From: WHSM01 sp050701635
GTDB taxonomy: Bacteria; Actinomycetota; Actinomycetes; Mycobacteriales; Micromonosporaceae
DNA length: 13,108 nucleotides
Reading direction: 5' to 3'
Assembly (NCBI GenBank): GCA_050701635.1
Contig: JBOGDF010000140.1
Coordinates: 1-13,108 of the forward strand
Below are positions 12,727 to 13,108 of this stretch, piece by piece (the stretch's first letter is position 1; each line of letters begins with the position of its first letter). The notes below the pieces were generated by a model that worked only from the letters and a program-made list of their open reading frames with translations, was not told the DNA's origin and did no database searches. The position numbers and the translations under genes were made by a program.

Positions 12727-13108
12727 CCGCGCGTACCCGCGCTTGGCCGAAGCGTCCTGTCGATGAGCTAATGACGGCGTACAGGGCGTGGTCGGGCACC
12801 GCGCACGACAAGGGCAGGCTGCTCGCCGTTGTGCTACGCAACCGGATCGAGGCCGTCGTCGTGCGCATCCCCCCAACAGTGCTCGCCGTGGTGCCTGATT
12901 CGAACAAGATCGAACGCAGACTAATGGCGACGGTTGGTGAGCCAGGACTCACCCGCGCTGACCAGGATCGTCGCCTCGCCGGAGCATGTCCCGAGTCGCG
13001 TGGAACTTGGGTGACGATCCACGGTGAACTCTATGCGGCGGCGCCGACAGTTTCGGTGTCGGTGGGGGTGTCTGGGTGGGCGTGTCGGCGCAGCGCGTCG
13101 ACGAGTTG
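12723..13108 (+). CDS. Unrecognised partner gene of the ATPase (partial, runs off right edge)
   Basis: The ATG at 12723 overlaps the ATPase stop as ATGA, a sign of translational coupling and a shared complex or pathway. The frame is open to the window end (128 codons). The first about 100 residues begin MTARTRAWPKRPVDELMTAY and include GRLLAVVLRNRIEAVVVRIP and WVTIHGELYAAA; they are a believable mixed alpha/beta protein, but I see no nuclease, TOPRIM, HNH or membrane motif. From about 13035 the plus-strand translation becomes low-complexity (VSVSVGVSG), and a minus-strand frame looks more natural there, so the gene may be interrupted near 13030. It could be the effector or regulator of the ATPase. 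No function is assigned. Confidence 0.6.
   Translation, partial: MTARTRAWPKRPVDELMTAYRAWSGTAHDKGRLLAVVLRNRIEAVVVRIPPTVLAVVPDSNKIERRLMATVGEPGLTRADQDRRLAGACPESRGTWVTIHGELYAAAPTVSVSVGVSGWACRRSASTS
13031..13108 (-). CDS. Possible 3' end of a minus-strand gene entering from the right
   Basis: Reading the minus strand from the right edge gives 25 codons, QLVDALRRHAHPDTPTD then TETVGAAA, and a TAG stop at 13031-13033. Third positions are mostly C or G, and the charged helix followed by a flexible Pro/Asp/Thr tail looks like a natural C-terminus. The opposite strand in the same bases reads as low-complexity Val/Ser/Gly. Only one of the two overlapping frames is likely to be real here. The protein cannot be identified from this piece; a mobile-element gene inserted into the ATPase partner is one possibility. 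Confidence 0.4.
   Translation of the reverse strand, partial: QLVDALRRHAHPDTPTDTETVGAAA

Noticed and set aside
1..13108. CRISPR arrays, tRNA or rRNA genes, riboswitches
   Set aside because: No regularly spaced direct repeats and no tRNA or rRNA signature sequences were seen on either strand.

Overview
The window reads as chromosomal DNA of a high-GC actinomycete. Evidence is the very GC-rich third codon positions, GTG starts, many GC hairpins, and protein types (LuxR-type TPR regulator, 10-helix NarL-type histidine kinase, large secreted beta-sandwich protein) common in Micromonosporaceae/Streptomyces-like bacteria. The genus is an inference; no rRNA or tRNA gene is visible.

Left part (1-3831, all minus strand): the first 382 codons of a TPR protein of the LuxR-regulator type run off the left edge. 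Upstream of it is an 839-aa secreted protein that resembles an actinobacterial S8-peptidase scaffold without the protease domain. Its leader holds a nested hairpin next to the Shine-Dalgarno sequence.

Scar region (4011-4712): the first 51 codons of a DUF255/YyaL-type thioredoxin-domain gene stop inside the conserved CHWCH motif. About 550 bp without an intact gene follow, containing three TGACC(CC) units that resemble the end of an IS21-type element. This looks like an old insertion/deletion scar.

Middle part (4713-8796): two small polytopic membrane proteins (minus strand) lie divergent from a translationally coupled histidine kinase/response regulator pair (plus strand). A perfect palindrome, AGGGTTAACCCT, sits in the 107-bp divergent gap and is a good candidate operator. 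The membrane proteins are plausible regulatory targets of the pair.

Right part (8797-13108): an apparently intact 1112-bp IS630-family element (28-bp imperfect inverted repeats, TA duplications) sits just upstream of an operon that looks horizontally acquired. The operon has an 800-aa SMC/Rad50-like ATPase with Walker A, CPACG zinc-hook-like motif, LSTGQ signature, Walker B and H-loop, followed with a 4-bp ATGA overlap by an unrecognised gene cut by the window end. A minus-strand reading frame appears to end inside that second gene. This ATPase plus partner next to a mobile element is the best candidate here for an undescribed system, possibly anti-phage or anti-plasmid. That function is inference from architecture and context only.
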